Assembly: GCA_958295695.1 (NCBI GenBank)
Contig: OY282363.1
Span: 3,104,225 to 3,168,224, forward strand
DNA length: 64,000 bases
Source of the DNA: an uncultured Alphaproteobacteria bacterium
Lineage (GTDB): Bacteria; Pseudomonadota; Alphaproteobacteria; SP197
Direction: 5' to 3'
Shown: in pieces, positions 38,586 through 48,903 of the stretch
How the letters are laid out: every line of letters begins with the position of its first letter
Numbering within the stretch: the first letter of the stretch is position 1
Translations under genes and position numbers: made by a program
Notes under the pieces: generated by a model
What the model was told of the DNA's origin: nothing
Seen by the model: the letters and a program-made list of their open reading frames with translations, nothing else
The model's database searches: none

Positions 38586-39923
38586 TCAACGGTCCGCCGC
38601 GGCCGTCTCCCCGATTCCCTCGGGCCGGCCGGCGACGACGACCAGCAGGCCGTCGGCGTCGAACATGCGGCGGGCGACCCGCCGGACATCGGCGGCGGCG
38701 ACCGCCTCGATATAGCCGTTGCGGTTGTCGAGATAGTCGACGCCGAGATCGAAGAGCTGGATGGCGACCAGCATGCCGGCGATCGCCTCGTTGCTGTCGA
38801 GCCGGAGCGGGAAGGAGCCGGTGAGGTAGGCCTTGGCGTCGGCGATCTCCCGGTCGGTGACGCCGTTCTCCACGATATCGGCCAGCACGTCCCGGATCAC
38901 CTCGAGGGTCTCGCCGGCCCGCTCGTTCCGGGTTCCGGCCGAGCCGATCCAGAGCCCCGCGCGCCGGTGGGGATGGAGGAAACTCGACACCGCATAGGCC
39001 AGGCCGCGCTTCTTGCGCACCTCCTCGAACAGCCGCGTGTTGAGCCCGCCGCCGCCGAGCGCCTTGTTGAGCACGGAGGCGGCGTAGTAGTCGGGGTCCC
39101 CGCGCATCGGTCCCGGCAGGCCGAACACGATCGCGCTCTGGGGCACGTCCATGTCGATCACGGTGACGCCGCCCGTCGCGGCCACCGCGTCGGGGAACGC
39201 GAGCGGGGCGCCGGCGGCCGGCAGGCCGGCGAAGACCGCGTCCACCAGGACCGCCGTCCGTTCGCGCGCGATGTCGCCGACGACGGCGACATGAAGCCTG
39301 TCGCGGGTGAAGCCGGTGCGCGCGAAGCGCTCAAGGTCCGCCGCGGCGATCGCCGCGACGCTTTCCGGCGTGCCGTCCACCGGACGGCCGTAGACGTGGT
39401 CCGGAAAGGCGGCCCGGCGCCATGCGCGCCAGGCCCGGACGTGGGGGTCCTCCTCGTCCCGCGCGAGACCCGCCAGAATCCGGCCGCGGATGCGCTCGAC
39501 CGGCCCGTCGTCGAAACGGGGCGCGGCGAGCGCGAGGCCGAACAGTTCCGCGGCCGCGTCGAGGTTCTCGGTCAGCGTCATGAGCGAGCCATGGAAGGCG
39601 TCGCGGCCGGCGTCGAAGCTCATGCGCACCGAGAGGTCGTCGAGCCGGTCCTGAAAGGCCCGGCTGTCGAGGTCGCCGGCGCCTTCGTCGAGCAGCCCGG
39701 ACACCATGTTCGCGAGCCCCTCCCTGCCCTCGGGGTCGAGCGAGGCGCCGCCCTCGAACGCGATTTCCATGGCGACGATCGGGATCGACGGCTCCCGCTT
39801 GAGCCAGACCTCGATGCCGGCCGGCGTCGTCAGGACCTCGACGCCGGCGGCCGGGCCGGGCCGGGCCGGACCTGCGGCGGCGAGCAGCAGGAGGACGACG
39901 GCCGGGAGAAGGCTAGGGCGCAT
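38586..39923 (-). CDS. M16-family peptidase, non-catalytic subunit
   Basis: The 445-residue protein has a signal peptide (LLPAVVLLLLAAAGP) and the M16 fold, but the HxxEH zinc motif is absent at the expected place (GREGLANMVSGLLDEGAGD). The C-terminal R/Y-type motif is kept: GGGLNTRLFEEVRKKRGLAY. This is the classic arrangement of a two-subunit M16B protease in which the second protein lacks zinc ligands. It overlaps the upstream catalytic gene by 11 bases. A periplasmic location is expected. Confidence 0.88.
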   Translation of the reverse strand: MRPSLLPAVVLLLLAAAGPARPGPAAGVEVLTTPAGIEVWLKREPSIPIVAMEIAFEGGASLDPEGREGLANMVSGLLDEGAGDLDSRAFQDRLDDLSVRMSFDAGRDAFHGSLMTLTENLDAAAELFGLALAAPRFDDGPVERIRGRILAGLARDEEDPHVRAWRAWRRAAFPDHVYGRPVDGTPESVAAIAAADLERFARTGFTRDRLHVAVVGDIARERTAVLVDAVFAGLPAAGAPLAFPDAVAATGGVTVIDMDVPQSAIVFGLPGPMRGDPDYYAASVLNKALGGGGLNTRLFEEVRKKRGLAYAVSSFLHPHRRAGLWIGSAGTRNERAGETLEVIRDVLADIVENGVTDREIADAKAYLTGSFPLRLDSNEAIAGMLVAIQLFDLGVDYLDNRNGYIEAVAAADVRRVARRMFDADGLLVVVAGRPEGIGETAAADR

Positions 39924-41274
39924 CCGCGGGCTCCTCCGGGAGCAGGACGCCGACGACCTCGGTCTCGGGCGCGAGCACTTGGCGGGCCGCGGCGTTGACC
40001 TGGGCGACGGTGACCCCGTCGACGGCCGCGGCCCAGCCCTCGATCTCCTCGACCGTGAGGCCCACGGCGAGCCAGGCGCCGTACCAGCGGGCGATCGAGG
40101 CCACGTTGTCGCGGGCGTAGACGAGGTCGTCCGCCATGCGTCTCTTGACCCGGGCGACCTCGTCTTCCGTGACGCCGCGCTCCAGAAGTTCGGCGATCTC
40201 GGCCCTGAGCGCGGCCTCGGCCTCCTCGACGGCGACGCCGTCCGCCGGCGCGACCCAGAAGCCGAAGCGCGAGGCGTCGAGACCGTCGCCGCCGTACCAG
40301 GCGCCCGCCGAAACCGCGACGCCCCGGTCGACCACGAGGCCGCGGTAGAGCCGGCTCGTGGTCGATCCCGAGAGCACCTCGGCCAGGATCTCCAGACCGT
40401 AGGCGGTCTCGGCGGGGCCGGTGGCGTGGGTCGGCGCGAGATACGTCATCCGCAGGCTCGGCCGCGCCGCGCGCGGATCGACGCGGACCAGTCTGCGCGG
40501 CGCCTGTTGCCGCGGTTCCCGGGCGCGCTCGCGCGGCGCCAGTTCGACCGGCGGGATGGTCTCGTAGATGCGCTCGGCGAGCGGCCGGAGCTCGTCGACC
40601 GTCACGTCGCCCGCCACCACGAGGATCGCGTTGTTGGGCGCGTACCGTTCCCGGTAGAACGCGAGGATGTCCTCGCGGGTGAGGTTCTCGATGTCCCGCT
40701 GCCGGCCGATCACGGGCCAGCCGTAGGGGTGGACGAGGAACCGCGCGGCGCGGAACTCTTCCGAGAACAGCGCTCCCGGATCGTTGTCGACCCGCATGCG
40801 GCGTTCCTCCAGCACCACCCGGCGCTCGGTCTCGACATCCTCGTCGGTGACGAGGAGGCCCGTCATGCGGTCGGCCTCGAGCTCCATCACGAGCTCGAGG
40901 CGGTCGCGCGCGACAGTCTGGAAGTAGCCCGTGTAATCGTAGCCGGTGAAGGCGTTCTCGACGCCGCCGTTGCGCGCGACGATGTAGGAGAACTGGCCGC
41001 CGGGCGTCTTCGCCGTGCCCTTGAACATCAGGTGCTCGAGCAGGTGCGCGACGCCGGTCCCGCCGGGCTCCTCGTCGGCCGAGCCGGCCCGGTACCACAC
41101 CATGTGGGTCACGATGGGCGCGCGGCGGTCGGGGATCGCGACCGCCGCCATGCCGTTCGGGAGCGTGAAGCTCTCGGCGCCGAAGAGGCCGCCGTCGCCG
41201 GCCCGGGCCGGCTGGAGCAGGAGGACGACGCCCACCAGGACGAGCATCGGGCGGACCGGGCGCAGGATCGTCAT
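39913..41274 (-). CDS. M16-family zinc metallopeptidase, catalytic subunit
   Basis: The 453-residue pitrilysin-like protease has a signal peptide (VRPMLVLVGVVLLLQPARA) and the inverted zinc motif HLLEH in GTGVAHLLEHLMFKGT (about residue 76), with the third ligand in ETERRVVLEERRMR. AFTGYDYTGYFQTV and PHATGPAE-like segments follow the family. With the downstream partner it should form a periplasmic heterodimer that cleaves small peptides. It is 49 bases downstream of the lipoprotein gene. Confidence 0.92.
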   Translation of the reverse strand: MTILRPVRPMLVLVGVVLLLQPARAGDGGLFGAESFTLPNGMAAVAIPDRRAPIVTHMVWYRAGSADEEPGGTGVAHLLEHLMFKGTAKTPGGQFSYIVARNGGVENAFTGYDYTGYFQTVARDRLELVMELEADRMTGLLVTDEDVETERRVVLEERRMRVDNDPGALFSEEFRAARFLVHPYGWPVIGRQRDIENLTREDILAFYRERYAPNNAILVVAGDVTVDELRPLAERIYETIPPVELAPRERAREPRQQAPRRLVRVDPRAARPSLRMTYLAPTHATGPAETAYGLEILAEVLSGSTTSRLYRGLVVDRGVAVSAGAWYGGDGLDASRFGFWVAPADGVAVEEAEAALRAEIAELLERGVTEDEVARVKRRMADDLVYARDNVASIARWYGAWLAVGLTVEEIEGWAAAVDGVTVAQVNAAARQVLAPETEVVGVLLPEEPADAP

Positions 41275-41323
41275 GACGCTCGCGGGGGGAGGACGGGACC
41301 GGGCGGAAAGGCGGGCGCGGGGC

Positions 41324-41809
41324 TCAGTAACCGAGGCTGTCCCAGGCCTCGGCGAACCAGCCGGGTTCGTCATCGGACTGTTCGATCGCCACGCCGGATC
41401 CTCCGGCCGCGCCGCCGGACGGATGGTCGCCGAAAAGCAGGGCCTCGGCGAGCCGCGGCTCGCCGACCAGGATCGCGTTCTCGCGGTTGAGCGTATCGCG
41501 GATCCCGGGCTCGGCCTCCAGGGCGCCCGACCGCGCCAGCAGGACCCGCTCGCCCGGCGTCGCGCCGGGCGGGGCGGCCTCGACGGCGTCCGCGTCCCGC
41601 TGGGCGACGACCGTCCCGCCGGCGGCGGGCTGCTCCTCGATGTCGCCGGGCCGCAGGCCGTAGTCCGGCGGCACCGTGAGCGGAACCGTCCGGGCCACCG
41701 TGATCTCGCTGGGGGGCAAGTAGCCCTGTCCCGGCAGGGTGTCGCCGCCGCAGGCCGCGAGCAGCGCCGCGGCGAGGCCCGGGGCCGCGAGACCGGCTAT
41801 CGCCCGCAT
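41324..41809 (-). CDS. DUF3035-like lipoprotein
   Basis: The 161-residue protein has a lipoprotein signal (GLAAALLAACGG; lipidation at Cys about residue 20). The following PPSEITVARTVPLTVPPDYG, LRPGD resembles the short N-terminal repeat of DUF3035 proteins (PDEFxVVxRAPLxIPP). The C-terminal half (LVGEPRLAEALLFGDHP) is unlike the usual family. It appears to be a diverged paralogue of the gene just upstream, 9 bases away. DUF3035 proteins are linked to outer membrane assembly (BamF); the role here is inferred. A GTG six bases upstream is an alternative start. Confidence 0.65.
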   Translation of the reverse strand: MRAIAGLAAPGLAAALLAACGGDTLPGQGYLPPSEITVARTVPLTVPPDYGLRPGDIEEQPAAGGTVVAQRDADAVEAAPPGATPGERVLLARSGALEAEPGIRDTLNRENAILVGEPRLAEALLFGDHPSGGAAGGSGVAIEQSDDEPGWFAEAWDSLGY

Positions 41810-41818
41810 GTCCACGGC

Positions 41819-42415
41819 CTAGAACAGGTCCTCGAGCAGGGCCTTCTCCTCATGGGGCACGATGTAGCTCTCGAAATCGCCCTCGTTGGCTGGCCGGCCC
41901 AGCGCCGCGTTGGTCTGGAGCCGCCGCCGCTCTTTGACGACGTCGACCACCACCTCGGTGGGGTCGCCGTATTCGGTGACGGGATTGATCCGCTCGATCC
42001 AGGTCGCGTCGTTGAGGATGTGGAGATGCTCCGCGTCGATCCTGGCGCGGATGTCCGGCCGCACCGCGACGTCCGGCCCGACGACGAGGTGATCGGTCGT
42101 CATCAGGGCGTGGCCGACCGCCGCGGCGACCAGGATCTCCTCGCCCCTGCCGGAACGTCCGTCGGGCAGCGCGCCGCCGAGGAGCGCCACCTGGGCCTGG
42201 ACCGCGGGTTGAACCTCCTGCGGACGCGGCGCGCCGGGCTGGAGCGCGGGCAGCGCGTCGAGGGACTCCGGTATCGCGAGTGGCGCGCGCGAGACCACCT
42301 TGAACTCGTCGGGCGGCTTGATGTCGAGGCCGAGGGAATCGCGCACATCGGCGCAGCCGCCGACCAGGAGCGCGGCGGCGGCGAGCAGCGGCAAGACCGG
42401 ACAACGGCGCGTCAT
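41819..42415 (-). CDS. DUF3035 (BamF-like) lipoprotein
   Basis: The 198-residue lipoprotein has a type II signal (LLAAAALLVGGCADV; Cys at about residue 21). The DUF3035 signature PPDEFKVVSRAPLAIPESL follows, and NPVTEYGDPTEVVVDVVKER lies in the C-terminal half. Members of this family are alphaproteobacterial outer-membrane lipoproteins associated with the Bam complex. Its ATG overlaps the lspA stop (ATGA), so the lipoprotein signal peptidase and its likely client are co-translated. Confidence 0.82.
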   Translation of the reverse strand: MTRRCPVLPLLAAAALLVGGCADVRDSLGLDIKPPDEFKVVSRAPLAIPESLDALPALQPGAPRPQEVQPAVQAQVALLGGALPDGRSGRGEEILVAAAVGHALMTTDHLVVGPDVAVRPDIRARIDAEHLHILNDATWIERINPVTEYGDPTEVVVDVVKERRRLQTNAALGRPANEGDFESYIVPHEEKALLEDLF

Positions 42416-42909
42416 GGCCCCACCTTACGACCGCTTTTCGGCGTCAACAAGGCGTCGGCCACGAGGATCGCGACGCCGGCGGTGATGGCCGAATCGGCGA
42501 CGTTGAAGGCGGGCCAGCTCCAGGTTCCGAGATGGACGTCGAAGAAGTCGGCGACGGCGCCGTGAACGATCCGGTCGGCCGCGTTGCCCAGCGCGCCGCC
42601 GGCGGCCAGACCCGTGGCCAGCGCCTGCCGGCGCAGGCTCTGGCGGCGCATCCAGACGACGAGGCCCGCCGCCACGCCGACGGCGAAGATCGCGAGCAGC
42701 CAGCGCGTCGCCTCGCCGCCGCCGCCGAACATGCCGAAGCTCACGCCCCGGTTCCACACCATGACCAGGCTGAAGAAGCCGGTGACGTCCAGCGGCCGGA
42801 AGGCGCGCGCGTCCATGACCTCGATCAGGACGGCCTTGGATATCTGGTCGGCCGCGAGCGTGGCCGCCAGGACAGCGAGACCGAGGAGAAAGGGGCGGCG
42901 GTCCGTCAG
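42412..42909 (-). CDS. lspA: Lipoprotein signal peptidase (signal peptidase II)
   Basis: The 165-residue membrane aspartic peptidase cleaves lipoprotein signal peptides. The catalytic aspartates are in [20 protein letters not shown] and [20 protein letters not shown] is the third family motif and AADQISKA the first. Four hydrophobic segments are present. No ATG, GTG or TTG lies in frame between the ileS end and the first membrane helix. A CTG at 42909-42907, overlapping the ileS TGA, follows a perfect GGAGGT six bases upstream and gives a normal N-terminus. I chose that start. Confidence 0.85.
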   Translation of the reverse strand: MTDRRPFLLGLAVLAATLAADQISKAVLIEVMDARAFRPLDVTGFFSLVMVWNRGVSFGMFGGGGEATRWLLAIFAVGVAAGLVVWMRRQSLRRQALATGLAAGGALGNAADRIVHGAVADFFDVHLGTWSWPAFNVADSAITAGVAILVADALLTPKSGRKVGP

Positions 42910-45755
42910 GTCACGACCTCCGAGACGTCGGCGATCTCGGCCACCGCGCCGGCGCAGCGGGTGCAGAGATCGCCCATGACCGGATCGGAGCCGACCTCCT
43001 CCAGCACCATCCAGCAGCGTTCGCAGCGTCCGCCGTCGGCGAGCTTCACGACGACCGAGACGCCGGGCGCGTCGTCGAGCCGGAAGGCGGCGGACGGGCC
43101 GGCGCCCGCGACCAGCGTCGCCCGGGACGCGATCGCGATCTCGGCCATGTCCAGGCCGTCGAGCGCGGCGATGTCGGCCGCGTCGGCGTGCACCGCCGGA
43201 TGGGCCTGCAGGCTGGAGCCGATCCGCTTCTCGCGGCGGGCGACCTCGAGCGCGCCCGTGACGACCCGGCGCAGGCGGCGGACGGTCCGCCACTTCGCCG
43301 CCAGGGCGTCGTCGCGCCAGCTCTCCGGGACCTCCGGGAAGACGCGCCGGTGCACGCTCTCCTTCTCGCCGGGAAAGCGTTGCAACCAGGCCTCCTCCGT
43401 CGTGAAGCAGAGGATCGGCGCGAGCCACGCCGTCAGGCACGAGAACAGCGTGTCGAGCACGGTGCGGCACGCCCGCCGGCGCGTGCCGTTCAGCGGGTCG
43501 CAGTAGAGCGCGTCCTTGCGGATGTCGAAGTAGAAGGCCGAAAGGTCCGTGGCGCAGAAGGTGTGGAGCGCGACGAACAGGGCGTGGAAGTCGAAATCGT
43601 CGCACGCCTTGCGGACCAGGCGGTCGATCTCCCAGAGCCTGTGAAGCACCCAGCGCTCCAGCTCCGGCATCGCGGCCGGATCGAGGCGCTCGTCCTCGCC
43701 GAAGCCCGCGAGATTGCCCAGCAGGAAGCGCATCGTGTTGCGCAGGCGGCGGTAGCTGTCGGCCTGGCGGCGCACGATCTCCGGGCCGATCCTGAGGTCC
43801 TCGCCGTAGTCGGCGGAGACGACCCAGAGCCTCAGGATATCGGCGCCGTACTGCTCGACGACGTCCTGGGGCGCGACAACGTTGCCGAGGGACTTCGACA
43901 TCTTGCGTCCCTCGCCGTCGAGCACGAAGCCATGGGTGAGGACGGCGTCGTAGGGCGCGCGGCCCCGCGTTCCCGCCGCCTCGAGCAGCGAGGAGTGGAA
44001 CCAGCCGCGGTGCTGGTCCGAACCCTCCAGATAGAGCGAGGCCGGCCAGGCGAGACCGGGGCGCCGCTCCAGCACGAAGCTGTGGGTCGACCCCGAATCG
44101 AACCAGACGTCGAGGATGTCGAAGACCTGCTCGTAGTCGCCGGCGTCGCGGCCGTCGCCGAGGAAGCGTCGCGGATCGCCGGCGAACCAGGCGTCCGCCC
44201 CCTCCTTCTCGACGGCGTCCGCGATCCGGTCGATCACCGCCCGGTCGCGCAGCGCCTCGCCCGTCTCCTTGTGCACGAAGACGGCGATGGGCACGCCCCA
44301 GGCGCGCTGGCGGGAGAGCACCCAGTCCGGCCGGGTCTCGATCATGCCGCGGATGCGGGCATGGCCCGAGGGCGGCACCCAGCGGGTGGCGTCGATCGCC
44401 GCGAGCGCCTTGTCGCGCAGGCCGTTCGACTCCATGGAGACGAACCACTGGCTCGTGTTGCGGAAGATGAGCGGCGCCTTGGAGCGCCAGGAGTGCGGAT
44501 AGCTGTGGACGAGCCGACCCTTGGCCAGGAGGCAGCCCGACTCGGCGAGCGCCGCGATCACCCGGCCGTTCGCGTCGCCCTCCCCTCCGTCCCCGGTGAG
44601 AACGCGGGCGCCGGCGAAAAGCGGGACATGATCGAGGTAGCGGCCGTCCTCGTCCACCGTGTGCGGCGTCTCGACGCCGTGGCGCGTCCCCAGCGCCCAG
44701 TCCTCCGCGCCGTGGCCCGGCGCGATGTGGACGAAGCCGGTGCCCTGCTCGGTCGTGACGTGGTCGCCTTCCAGCAGCGGCACGTCGAAGTCGTAGCCCC
44801 GGCCCCGCAGCGGATGGCGGCAGACGGCGCCCTCCAGGTCGGCCCCCCGGAAGCGCGCGACCTCCCGGTGGCCCGAGACGCCGCAGCGCGCCAGGGCGTC
44901 CTCCATCGGCCCGGCCGCCAGCACGATCCGCCGGCCGGGCGCGACGCCGGACGCCGCGCCGGTCCGCGTCACCTCGATCAGGCGGTAGTCGAGGCCGTCG
45001 CCGTAGGCGATGGCCCGGTTGCCGGGGATGGTCCAGGGCGTCGTGGTCCAGATCGCGACCTCGGCGCCCTCGAGCTCCGGCGCCCGGGCCGCGATCACCG
45101 GGAAGGCGACGTCGATCGTCGGCGAGGCGCGGTCGTGATACTCGATCTCGGCCTCGGCCAGCGCCGTCTTCTCGACGCAGGACCACATGACGGGCTTGGA
45201 GCCGCGGTAAAGCTCGCCCGACATGACGAACTTGCCCAGTTCGCGCACGATCTGCGCCTCGGCGGCGAAGGTCATGGTCGTGTAGGGATTGTCCCAGTCG
45301 CCGATCACGCCCAGTCGCTTGAACTCCTCGCGCTGGATGTCGATCCACTTGTCGGCGAACTCGCGGCACTCGCGGCGGAACTCGACGATCGGGACCTCGT
45401 CCTTGTTCCTGCCCGCAGCGCGGTAGCGTTCCTCGATCATCCATTCGATGGGAAGGCCATGACAGTCCCAGCCGGGCACGTAGTTGGCGTCCTTGCCCAG
45501 CATCTGCTGGGAGCGGTTGATGACGTCCTTGAGGATCTTGTTGAGCGCGTGGCCGATGTGGAGGTGGCCGTTCGCGTAGGGCGGGCCGTCGTGCAGGATG
45601 AACTTCTCCCGGCCCCGGGAGTCCTCGCGCAGGAGGCCGAAGAGGCCGATCTCCTCCCAGCGCGCCAGGATCTCGGGCTCGCGCCGGGGCAGGCCCGCGC
45701 GCATGGGGAACCCGGTCTCGGGCAGGAACAGGGTCGACTTGTAGTCGGCGGTCAT
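42906..45755 (-). CDS. ileS: Isoleucyl-tRNA synthetase
   Basis: The 949-residue class I synthetase charges tRNA-Ile. The HIGH motif is in [17 protein letters not shown] (about residue 66), the KMSKS motif in [16 protein letters not shown] (about 617). The editing domain is in between, with [17 protein letters not shown]. The C-terminal zinc finger [12 protein letters not shown] and [12 protein letters not shown] are both present. The ATG at 45753-45755 gives [20 protein letters not shown], the standard start. ileS-lspA order is common in bacteria. The 197 bases upstream hold no gene. Confidence 0.97.
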   Translation of the reverse strand: MTADYKSTLFLPETGFPMRAGLPRREPEILARWEEIGLFGLLREDSRGREKFILHDGPPYANGHLHIGHALNKILKDVINRSQQMLGKDANYVPGWDCHGLPIEWMIEERYRAAGRNKDEVPIVEFRRECREFADKWIDIQREEFKRLGVIGDWDNPYTTMTFAAEAQIVRELGKFVMSGELYRGSKPVMWSCVEKTALAEAEIEYHDRASPTIDVAFPVIAARAPELEGAEVAIWTTTPWTIPGNRAIAYGDGLDYRLIEVTRTGAASGVAPGRRIVLAAGPMEDALARCGVSGHREVARFRGADLEGAVCRHPLRGRGYDFDVPLLEGDHVTTEQGTGFVHIAPGHGAEDWALGTRHGVETPHTVDEDGRYLDHVPLFAGARVLTGDGGEGDANGRVIAALAESGCLLAKGRLVHSYPHSWRSKAPLIFRNTSQWFVSMESNGLRDKALAAIDATRWVPPSGHARIRGMIETRPDWVLSRQRAWGVPIAVFVHKETGEALRDRAVIDRIADAVEKEGADAWFAGDPRRFLGDGRDAGDYEQVFDILDVWFDSGSTHSFVLERRPGLAWPASLYLEGSDQHRGWFHSSLLEAAGTRGRAPYDAVLTHGFVLDGEGRKMSKSLGNVVAPQDVVEQYGADILRLWVVSADYGEDLRIGPEIVRRQADSYRRLRNTMRFLLGNLAGFGEDERLDPAAMPELERWVLHRLWEIDRLVRKACDDFDFHALFVALHTFCATDLSAFYFDIRKDALYCDPLNGTRRRACRTVLDTLFSCLTAWLAPILCFTTEEAWLQRFPGEKESVHRRVFPEVPESWRDDALAAKWRTVRRLRRVVTGALEVARREKRIGSSLQAHPAVHADAADIAALDGLDMAEIAIASRATLVAGAGPSAAFRLDDAPGVSVVVKLADGGRCERCWMVLEEVGSDPVMGDLCTRCAGAVAEIADVSEVVT

Positions 45756-45952
45756 GGGAACGGTTTCCGGCGGTCGTGAGACGGGGACGGGGAACGACGG
45801 CGGGCCCCCGATTCGCGGGGCGGCCCCCGTCCCGCGCCTCACCGGCATGGCGCGCGTGCTTAACACCGCCGGGCGCGGGTTGGAAGGGGCGGCGCGCGGG
45901 CGGCGGGCCGCGGTCGCGTCCTGTCGCGGGTCCCTCGGGGACGGACCTCGCC

Positions 45953-47485
45953 CTAACGCATCAGGCCTTCCAGCAACGGGCCCACGTCGTTGCCGTTGAG
46001 CAGGACGCGGCCGTCCTCGGCGAGCTCGAGGTCGTAGACATGCCTGACGGCGCCGCCCTCCTCGACGCGCCGGCCCACGGCCTGCGCGATCGCGAGAACC
46101 CGGAGAGCGTCCCGCGCATCGGAATCGCCCGAGGCGGCCATGCCTTCCATGCGCCCGACGAGACCGGGAAGTCCGACCGCCTCGAGCCGGGCGGTTCCGA
46201 CCGCCATCAGGGGCGACCGCCCGGACGCGGCGAACCGCCCGGCGAGGTCCGCCCGCAGCGCGGGACTCTCGTAGCTCAGACGCTCGATCGCGAACGCGCT
46301 CTCCGCCCGCAGGGCGCGCCGCAGCGCGAGCATGGCGAAGCTCCGGACCCTGTCGTCTCCTGTCTCCTCGAAGGCGTCGAGGTCTCTCAGGGCGCCCCGG
46401 AACATGTCCATGCCCAGAACCGCCGTATCGAGGGCGGGCAGGCCGTCGAGCGTCAGGCGCAGGTCGAAGGCATGGGGCGTGAAATCGGCCTCGGGGCCGG
46501 ACGCCGGGATAGCGAGGCCGGCGTGGCCGTACTCGATGAAAAAAGAGGCCGCGTCGGTGTCCAGGCCGTCCATGCCGATGCCGACGTTCACGACGTCGAA
46601 ACCGGTCTGCTCGGACGAGTCGGGGTCGCGCACATGGAAATCCGTCAGGACAACCGTCATGGAGAAGCCCTCGATAAGAGGCGCGCGCTCCATGGCGAGG
46701 TCCGCGATCGCGACGCCGATCTCCTCCATCTCCTCTTCGCCGACGGCCCGGGAGGCGGCGAAACCGTCGCGCATCTCCAGGAACGCTTCGTTCGCGGCGG
46801 CGAGGAAGACGAGGTCCCAACCGCCGTAGGCGACATCGATGTCGAGCCGCGCGAGGCCGAGCGCATCCTTGCCGTTCACGTCGAGCCGGACACCCTCGAT
46901 ATCCACGGAGGCGGGACCGCTCCACTTCCCGGCCCGGTCCTCCCGGAACGCCGTCCGTAACGCCGTCCGGTCGACGGAAAACCGGAACACCCCCTCGTCG
47001 GGAACATCCCCCCAGAAAACGAGATCCGTGAAGGCGCAATCGGACTCGGTCCATGTATCGATGCCAGGGACATAGGACCCGGTACAGCGCTGGCCGCCGA
47101 GCGAGGTTCCGCCGCGGAGGACGCCCTCGTCGTCGTAGAGCGATGTCGTCTGGGGCAGCCGCGCCGTCGCGCGGTAGCGGTCCGGACCGTCCGGGACCAG
47201 ATCGAGCCTCACGTCGCCGATCTCCCAGGCGAAGTCGGGCCCGGACAGGAAGATGTCGCGCACGACGGCGGAGATAGCGCCGTCGGCGTCCTCGCGGATG
47301 TCGATGACATAGGCGGCCTCGACGCCGTCCCGCTCCACTCCGTCGGCGATCCGGTCCATGAACCGCTCGATCTGCTGGCGCAGGCGGGCAGCCATGTCGG
47401 ACTCGCCGTCCGGGGTCTGCGCCGCCGCGGGAGAGGCGGCGGCCAGGACCGCGCACAGGAGGAGGGCGGGAATCGGCCGGATCAT
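45953..47485 (-). CDS. DUF945 (YdgA)-like secreted protein
   Basis: The 510-residue protein has a Sec signal peptide ([19 protein letters not shown]). The mature part is a long beta-rich sequence with repeated patterns such as [15 protein letters not shown] and [13 protein letters not shown], similar in style to DUF945/YdgA periplasmic proteins. Function is unknown. Two cysteines (QRCTGSY, SDCAFTD) are close together and could form a disulfide. It is transcribed toward ileS with a 197-base gap. The TAG stop begins another TAGGGC-type repeat. Confidence 0.6.
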   Translation of the reverse strand: MIRPIPALLLCAVLAAASPAAAQTPDGESDMAARLRQQIERFMDRIADGVERDGVEAAYVIDIREDADGAISAVVRDIFLSGPDFAWEIGDVRLDLVPDGPDRYRATARLPQTTSLYDDEGVLRGGTSLGGQRCTGSYVPGIDTWTESDCAFTDLVFWGDVPDEGVFRFSVDRTALRTAFREDRAGKWSGPASVDIEGVRLDVNGKDALGLARLDIDVAYGGWDLVFLAAANEAFLEMRDGFAASRAVGEEEMEEIGVAIADLAMERAPLIEGFSMTVVLTDFHVRDPDSSEQTGFDVVNVGIGMDGLDTDAASFFIEYGHAGLAIPASGPEADFTPHAFDLRLTLDGLPALDTAVLGMDMFRGALRDLDAFEETGDDRVRSFAMLALRRALRAESAFAIERLSYESPALRADLAGRFAASGRSPLMAVGTARLEAVGLPGLVGRMEGMAASGDSDARDALRVLAIAQAVGRRVEEGGAVRHVYDLELAEDGRVLLNGNDVGPLLEGLMR

Positions 47486-47674
47486 GGAAGTCCTCCGCGG
47501 GCGATTGTCACATCGGCCCCCAGCTTGGCGGAGAAACCGAAGATGCGCTATCGTTCCGGTCGAGCCGCGCCGTGAGGGCCGGTCGCCGGCGCAAGCCGTC
47601 GGGACCGGCGCACGGAAAGGCCGGACACGGAAGAGCCGCCCGCGCCGGCGGAACACCGAACGGGAAGATGAACT

Positions 47675-48802
47675 ATGGACACGAGGGACACGCGCCGACC
47701 GCCGCGCTTCTCGGGCTTCGACCGACGGGCGTTCAACGCGCGGCTGTCCTCGCTCGGTCTGGCGATGGCGGCGCTGCCGGTCGTTCCGACCGCCGCGCGC
47801 GCGGCGGGAGAGGTCACCTACTTCACGTGGGCGGGCTACGAGATCCCGGAACTTCACCCCGGCTACGTCGAGAAGTATGGCGGCTCGCCGGAAACCGCGT
47901 TCTTCGCGGACGAGGAAGAGGCGTTCGCCAAGCTACGGGCGGGCTTCAACGCGGACATCGCCCACCCCTGCAGCACGAACATCGCGCGCTGGCACGACGC
48001 CGAGATCATCAGGCCGATGGACCCCGCCCGGCTGGCGTACTGGGACGACCTCGTCCCCGCGCTCAGGGACCTGCCCGGCGCGTCCGTGGACGGCCGGCCG
48101 CTCTTCGTGCCCAACGACTGGGGCAGCCACTCGGTCGCGTACCGCGCCGATCTGGTCGATCCGGCGCACGCCGACGCGCTGGGCTGGCGCCTGCTGATGG
48201 ACGAGAGCCTGACGGGCCGCATAGGCATGTGGGATTCCGTCGAGGCGGCCGTGGCCTATGCCGCCGTCATCCTCGGCATCGAGGACACGACGAGCGTCAC
48301 GGACCGGCAGATCGAGGAGATGAAGGGCGTCCTGTCGGAACAGAAGGAACGCCTGCGGACCTATTGGACATCCGAGACCGACGCCGAGGCGATGCTGGCG
48401 TCGGGCGAGCTGGAAGCCTGTTATCTGTGGAGCGCGCCGGTCTACAGGCTCCAGGACCAGGGCGTCGCCGTCGAATACATGAGCAACCCCGCCGGAGGAA
48501 TCATCTCGTGGGTTTGCGGCCTCGTCATGACCTCCACGGGCGAGGGCGACGAACAGGCGGCGTACGACTTCATCAACGCGTGGAACTCGCCGGAAGCCGG
48601 GAAGTTCCTGGTCGAGGTGTACGGCTACGGCCACGCCAACCGTTTGACGTACGACCGTGTGGACCCCGCGATCCTGGAAAGCATGGGGCTTTCCGGCGAT
48701 ATCGACGAGTACCTCGCCAACTCCACGCCGTACCGGTCATGGGACGCGGACCTGCTCGTGAAGTACGTGACGATGTTCGAAGAGGTGAAGACCGGCGCGT
48801 AG
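47675..48802 (+). CDS. Extracellular solute-binding protein, PotD/polyamine type
   Basis: The 375-residue periplasmic protein belongs to the PotD-like cluster D binding proteins. The N-terminus has twin arginines (FDRRAF) and a hydrophobic stretch ending in AARA, so Tat export is possible. Binding-domain landmarks are VTYFTWAGYEIPELHPGYVE, the D/S patch ADIAHPCSTNIARW and LFVPNDWGSHSVAYR. No permease or ATPase genes are adjacent; only the Rieske oxygenase follows, 101 bases on. The ligand may be a polyamine, betaine or related amine; this is inference. Confidence 0.78.
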   Translation: MDTRDTRRPPRFSGFDRRAFNARLSSLGLAMAALPVVPTAARAAGEVTYFTWAGYEIPELHPGYVEKYGGSPETAFFADEEEAFAKLRAGFNADIAHPCSTNIARWHDAEIIRPMDPARLAYWDDLVPALRDLPGASVDGRPLFVPNDWGSHSVAYRADLVDPAHADALGWRLLMDESLTGRIGMWDSVEAAVAYAAVILGIEDTTSVTDRQIEEMKGVLSEQKERLRTYWTSETDAEAMLASGELEACYLWSAPVYRLQDQGVAVEYMSNPAGGIISWVCGLVMTSTGEGDEQAAYDFINAWNSPEAGKFLVEVYGYGHANRLTYDRVDPAILESMGLSGDIDEYLANSTPYRSWDADLLVKYVTMFEEVKTGA

Positions 48803-48903
48803 ACCTCGAACCGGCCGTGACGAAGGCGCGCGCCGCCGCGGGGCTCTCGCTGGCGGCGGACCGGTTCGCGCCGGTTCGGAACGGTCCTCCTGGAGAACCG
48901 ACC

